Source: Methanosarcinaceae archaeon (GTDB taxonomy: Archaea > Halobacteriota > Methanosarcinia > Methanosarcinales > Methanosarcinaceae). Taken from it: a DNA stretch of 7,176 nucleotides. The stretch is taken from assembly GCA_028690255.1 (NCBI GenBank), contig JAQVBP010000049.1, positions 12,150-19,325 of the forward strand, read 5' to 3'. The notes beneath the pieces were generated by a model. It had not been told where the DNA came from, did no database searches, and saw nothing but the letters and a program-made list of their open reading frames with translations. This document shows positions 5,650 to 7,176 of this stretch, piece by piece. The position numbers and the translations under genes were made by a program. Positions within the stretch are counted from its first letter, which is position 1, and the number at the start of each line of letters is the position of its first letter.

Positions 5650-5657
5650 TTTATATA
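5650..5657 (+). promoter_or_regulatory. TATA box of the membrane protein/regulator operon
   Basis: TTTATATA is a consensus archaeal TATA box. Transcription would start near 5680, giving a leader of roughly 90-190 nt depending on which start codon of the next gene is real. Apart from these sites nothing gene-like is seen in 5476-5767. Confidence 0.6.
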
Positions 5658-5863
5658 TGTAGGCTCCCGCAGCCCGGCAGGCCGCCTTTCTCTTTTGATC
5701 GATTTGTTTTCCAGGCAAAACACATTACTTATGGCAGTCAGTTTATAGGGGAAGGCTGTATCTTTTTATGATTAAATGGAATCTTTCACTACCGGAGTTC
5801 AGTGAGACCATGTACTTGCTGTATGTTTCAAAAAATGTTTACCAATGTTCAGAGGTGTCGTAC

Positions 5864-6097
5864 TTGAACGGAATGATGGGATACGGAAGCGGCCTGGGAA
5901 TATTCTGGAACCTCCTTTTTAATATCATCCTGATTCTCCTTATCGTGGGGGTCGTGATGCTGTTCCTTAACAGGTCGGGCTACGGAAGAGCCGGGGCAGG
6001 GCCCGGGAGCGAAGAAAGACTTGCTAGAATGGAAAAGGACCTGGAAGAAACAAAAAAAATGGTTGAAGATATCAAGAAAAAGCTCGAAGAAATCTAA
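5864..6097 (+). CDS. Small single-pass membrane protein with C-terminal coiled coil, probable TTG start
   Basis: From the chosen start it has 77 residues: a Met/Gly-rich N-terminus (MNGMMGYGSGLG), one strong transmembrane helix (about 13-35, FWNLLFNIILILLIVGVVMLF), a Gly-rich linker (40-49) and a charged heptad-like helix (50-77, ERLARMEKDLEETKKMVEDI) that should form a coiled coil in the cytosol. I do not recognise a named family. The frame is open back to ATG 5768, which would add 32 residues without obvious character. TTG 5864 is preferred because GAGGTG lies 6 nt before it, the same arrangement as in the gene at 5002; ATG 5873 is a further option. It is followed after 53 nt by the winged-helix regulator on the same strand and probably shares its transcript, so it may act as a membrane partner or anchor for that regulator (inference). 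Confidence 0.7.
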   Translation: MNGMMGYGSGLGIFWNLLFNIILILLIVGVVMLFLNRSGYGRAGAGPGSEERLARMEKDLEETKKMVEDIKKKLEEI

Positions 6098-6119
6098 AAC
6101 CTTTTAACCAGGTAATAAG

Positions 6120-6149
6120 ATGATTGAGCTATACATTTTCAGGTTTTAG
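6120..6149 (+). other. Nine-codon mini-ORF directly before the regulator gene
   Basis: ATG at 6120 opens MIELYIFRF and stops with TAG at 6147-6149, one base before the regulator's ATG (6151). Both ATGs are preceded by AGGT at 6-nt spacing. This could be a leader peptide coupling translation, or chance; the alternative is that TTG 6124 is the true regulator start. Confidence 0.25.
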
Positions 6150-6150
6150 T

Positions 6151-6456
6151 ATGGCAAAAACAATGCAACAGATCATAAATACCGGGGAGGCCATTTCCCA
6201 CCCCCTCCGCCTCAAAATTCTTTACATGCTGGCCGGCCGGGAGTGGTATGTCTATGAGCTTGCCAAAGAGCTGAATGTCTCCAGGCAGGTCCTTTACCTC
6301 CACCTCAAACGGCTCGAAAAGGCCGGTTTTGTGGAAAGTGATCTGCGGCTTGAAGACGAGGACCAGAGAGCAAAAAAATTCTTCAAACTTGTGAATTTCG
6401 ATATTGATATTGACCTGACAGACCTGAATAAATTGTTTGAAAAAGAATCGACCTGA
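6151..6456 (+). CDS. Winged helix-turn-helix transcriptional regulator, ArsR-like
   Basis: A 101-residue DNA-binding protein. SHPLRLKILYMLAGR (residues 16-30) is the first helix of the ArsR-type fold, VYELAKELNVSRQVLYLHLKRLEKAGFV (34-61) is the helix-turn-helix with recognition helix and start of the wing, and DEDQRAKKFFKLVNF completes the wing and strand. The C-terminus (DIDIDLTDLNKLF) may aid dimerisation. There is no cysteine, so it cannot use the Cys metal site of classical ArsR/SmtB sensors. Its signal may instead be another ligand, redox-independent, or passed from the small membrane protein encoded just upstream. The start at ATG 6151 has AGGT 6 nt before it; TTG 6124 would add 9 residues. 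A likely target is the palindrome ATGAAAGT-N7-ACTTTCAT, present upstream of this operon and in the HMA cluster (inference). Confidence 0.85.
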   Translation: MAKTMQQIINTGEAISHPLRLKILYMLAGREWYVYELAKELNVSRQVLYLHLKRLEKAGFVESDLRLEDEDQRAKKFFKLVNFDIDIDLTDLNKLFEKEST

Positions 6457-6497
6457 TCCGGGTCCTTCAATTTGTTCTTCCGCTCTGTTTTTCTTCT

Positions 6498-6509
6498 GAA
6501 ACCGGTTTC
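6498..6509. repeat. Perfect 12-bp palindrome between the regulator and iscB
   Basis: GAAACCGGTTTC lies in the gap between the convergent regulator and iscB-like genes. It may be part of a transcription terminator or a mobile-element end, or chance. Confidence 0.35.
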
Positions 6510-6521
6510 CACCCTGGCGAG

Positions 6522-6608
6522 TCATTTCTTTTTTGACCTTATCTCCCGGAACACGTCCTTAAAAGCCAGATTTCTGACGTCCTTAATCACGAACCCGGCT
6601 TTTCCCAC
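6522..6608 (-). pseudogene. Possible C-terminal gene remnant next to iscB
   Basis: On the minus strand, from a GTG at 6608 to TGA at 6522-6524, 28 codons read VGKAGFVIKDVRNLAFKDVF and then REIRSKKK. This looks like an amphipathic protein C-terminus with a basic tail, and its codons resemble those of host genes. Upstream it is closed by a stop that coincides with the end of iscB. It may be the stump of a gene interrupted by the iscB element. I do not recognise the parent protein, and chance cannot be excluded. Confidence 0.3.
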
Positions 6609-6614
6609 AAAAAT

Positions 6615-7176
6615 TCAGGCAGGGAGCCCGGTTGCTTTAGCGCCGGGAGGAATGCCGCACTTCTCTGTCGAATATTCATAACCCTCTGTCCTCTGCAATA
6701 CTTTGAAGTATTTTTTATTAATTGAGATCCTTTTCCCCTCTTTGTTTTTAATGTCGAAACTACCCGATTTTCTACAAGCAACGGAACCAAACCATGTCCC
6801 TTTGTACTTGCCTTTGGGTACAACCGCCTTGACTATATCGCCAGTTTGAAAACCGAAAAAGGTTTTTTGCCTGGGAAGGTATGAACGAGGAAAGCCGTAC
6901 TTATCGAGATTTGTTCTTTTATACTGCCCTCTTCCTTTTGCTTTGATATGCAGGACGCTGTTTGTTGCAAAATTGATTGTTTTTGGTGTTGATTGACCTA
7001 CACAAATAGCATCGAAATGATGATCTTTTGGCAGCTCTGCCCTGATTCGGTTCATTTTTGTCCTTGCACCTGTACCGCATTCTACAGGAAGGCCCGTTTT
7101 AGTCAATACCTCGAAAACCTTCCATCTGGTAGCAGTTACAATCGCAGCATCTTTAAGCGGCTTTTTAACCAGGTTA
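6615..7176 (-). CDS. iscB: IscB-type RNA-guided nuclease, C-terminal part (5' end outside window)
   Basis: 186 residues are visible, open to the window edge. The first stretch, LKDAAIVTATRWKVFEVL followed by KTGLPVECGTGARTKMNR, and LPKDHHFDAICVG form the RuvC-III segment of IscB proteins; the His-x-Asp-Ala (H53, D55 counted from the edge) carries the third catalytic acid. The remainder, GRGQYKRTNLDKYGFPRSYL, FGFQTGDIVKAVVPKGKYKG, GSFDIKN and KYFKVLQRTEGYEY, is the C-terminal target-adjacent-motif-interacting domain. IscB is the HNH/RuvC nuclease of IS200/IS605-type elements and the ancestor of Cas9; it is guided by an omega-RNA usually encoded just 5' of the gene. The PLMP, RuvC-I, bridge helix, HNH and RuvC-II parts would lie beyond 7176. 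The first in-frame start in the window (TTG 7106) is not the real start. No frameshift is seen in this part. The gene converges on the winged-helix regulator. Confidence 0.9.
   Translation of the reverse strand, partial: NLVKKPLKDAAIVTATRWKVFEVLTKTGLPVECGTGARTKMNRIRAELPKDHHFDAICVGQSTPKTINFATNSVLHIKAKGRGQYKRTNLDKYGFPRSYLPRQKTFFGFQTGDIVKAVVPKGKYKGTWFGSVACRKSGSFDIKNKEGKRISINKKYFKVLQRTEGYEYSTEKCGIPPGAKATGLPA

Noticed and set aside
6139..6525. Minus-strand frames opposite the winged-helix regulator
   Set aside because: The plus strand encodes a clear helix-turn-helix protein; the minus frames have no domain character.

Overview
The window looks like a stretch of a methanogenic archaeon's chromosome, most probably Methanosarcina or a close relative. 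This is inferred from archaeal-style TATA boxes (TTTATATA, CATATATAC) ahead of genes, Shine-Dalgarno cores such as GAGGTG and GGAGG, small proteins of types common in that genus, and roughly balanced GC coding regions separated by AT-rich gaps. No rRNA, tRNA or CRISPR array is visible.

Left half (1-4020, minus strand): a copper-handling cluster. Read in the direction of transcription it contains an AT-rich promoter region (about 3974-4018), three small single-domain heavy-metal-associated (HMA, CopZ/Atx1-like) proteins, and then copA, a Cu(I)-exporting P1B-type ATPase with three HMA domains of its own. The first small HMA protein has lost one of its two metal-binding cysteines. All three small genes appear to start at isoleucine codons (ATT, ATT, ATC) placed after good Shine-Dalgarno sequences. 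A terminator-like hairpin lies between the last small gene and copA. The copA gene carries a 120-nt pure purine/pyrimidine hexamer repeat, which inserts an E/G/R/K-only segment into the ATP-binding domain.

Middle (4077-5475): a class I SAM-dependent methyltransferase (minus) and an exported PepSY-like small protein (plus) diverge from a repeat-rich intergenic region with 15-bp-period direct repeats and a near-perfect palindrome.

Right part (5490-6456, plus): a small membrane/coiled-coil protein and a winged-helix regulator form a likely two-gene operon. Its upstream region carries a 41-nt site (palindrome ATGAAAGT-N7-ACTTTCAT) that recurs, 35 of 41 positions identical, inside the HMA cluster at 3350-3390. 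The simplest model is that the regulator controls its own operon and the third HMA gene/copA, joining the two halves of the window into one metal or stress regulon.

Right end (6615-7176, minus): the C-terminal part of an IscB-type RNA-guided nuclease (RuvC-III motif plus the TAM-interacting C-terminal domain). It runs off the window edge, so its HNH domain and any omega-RNA lie outside. A 28-codon protein-like fragment next to its stop may be the remnant of a gene interrupted by the element.
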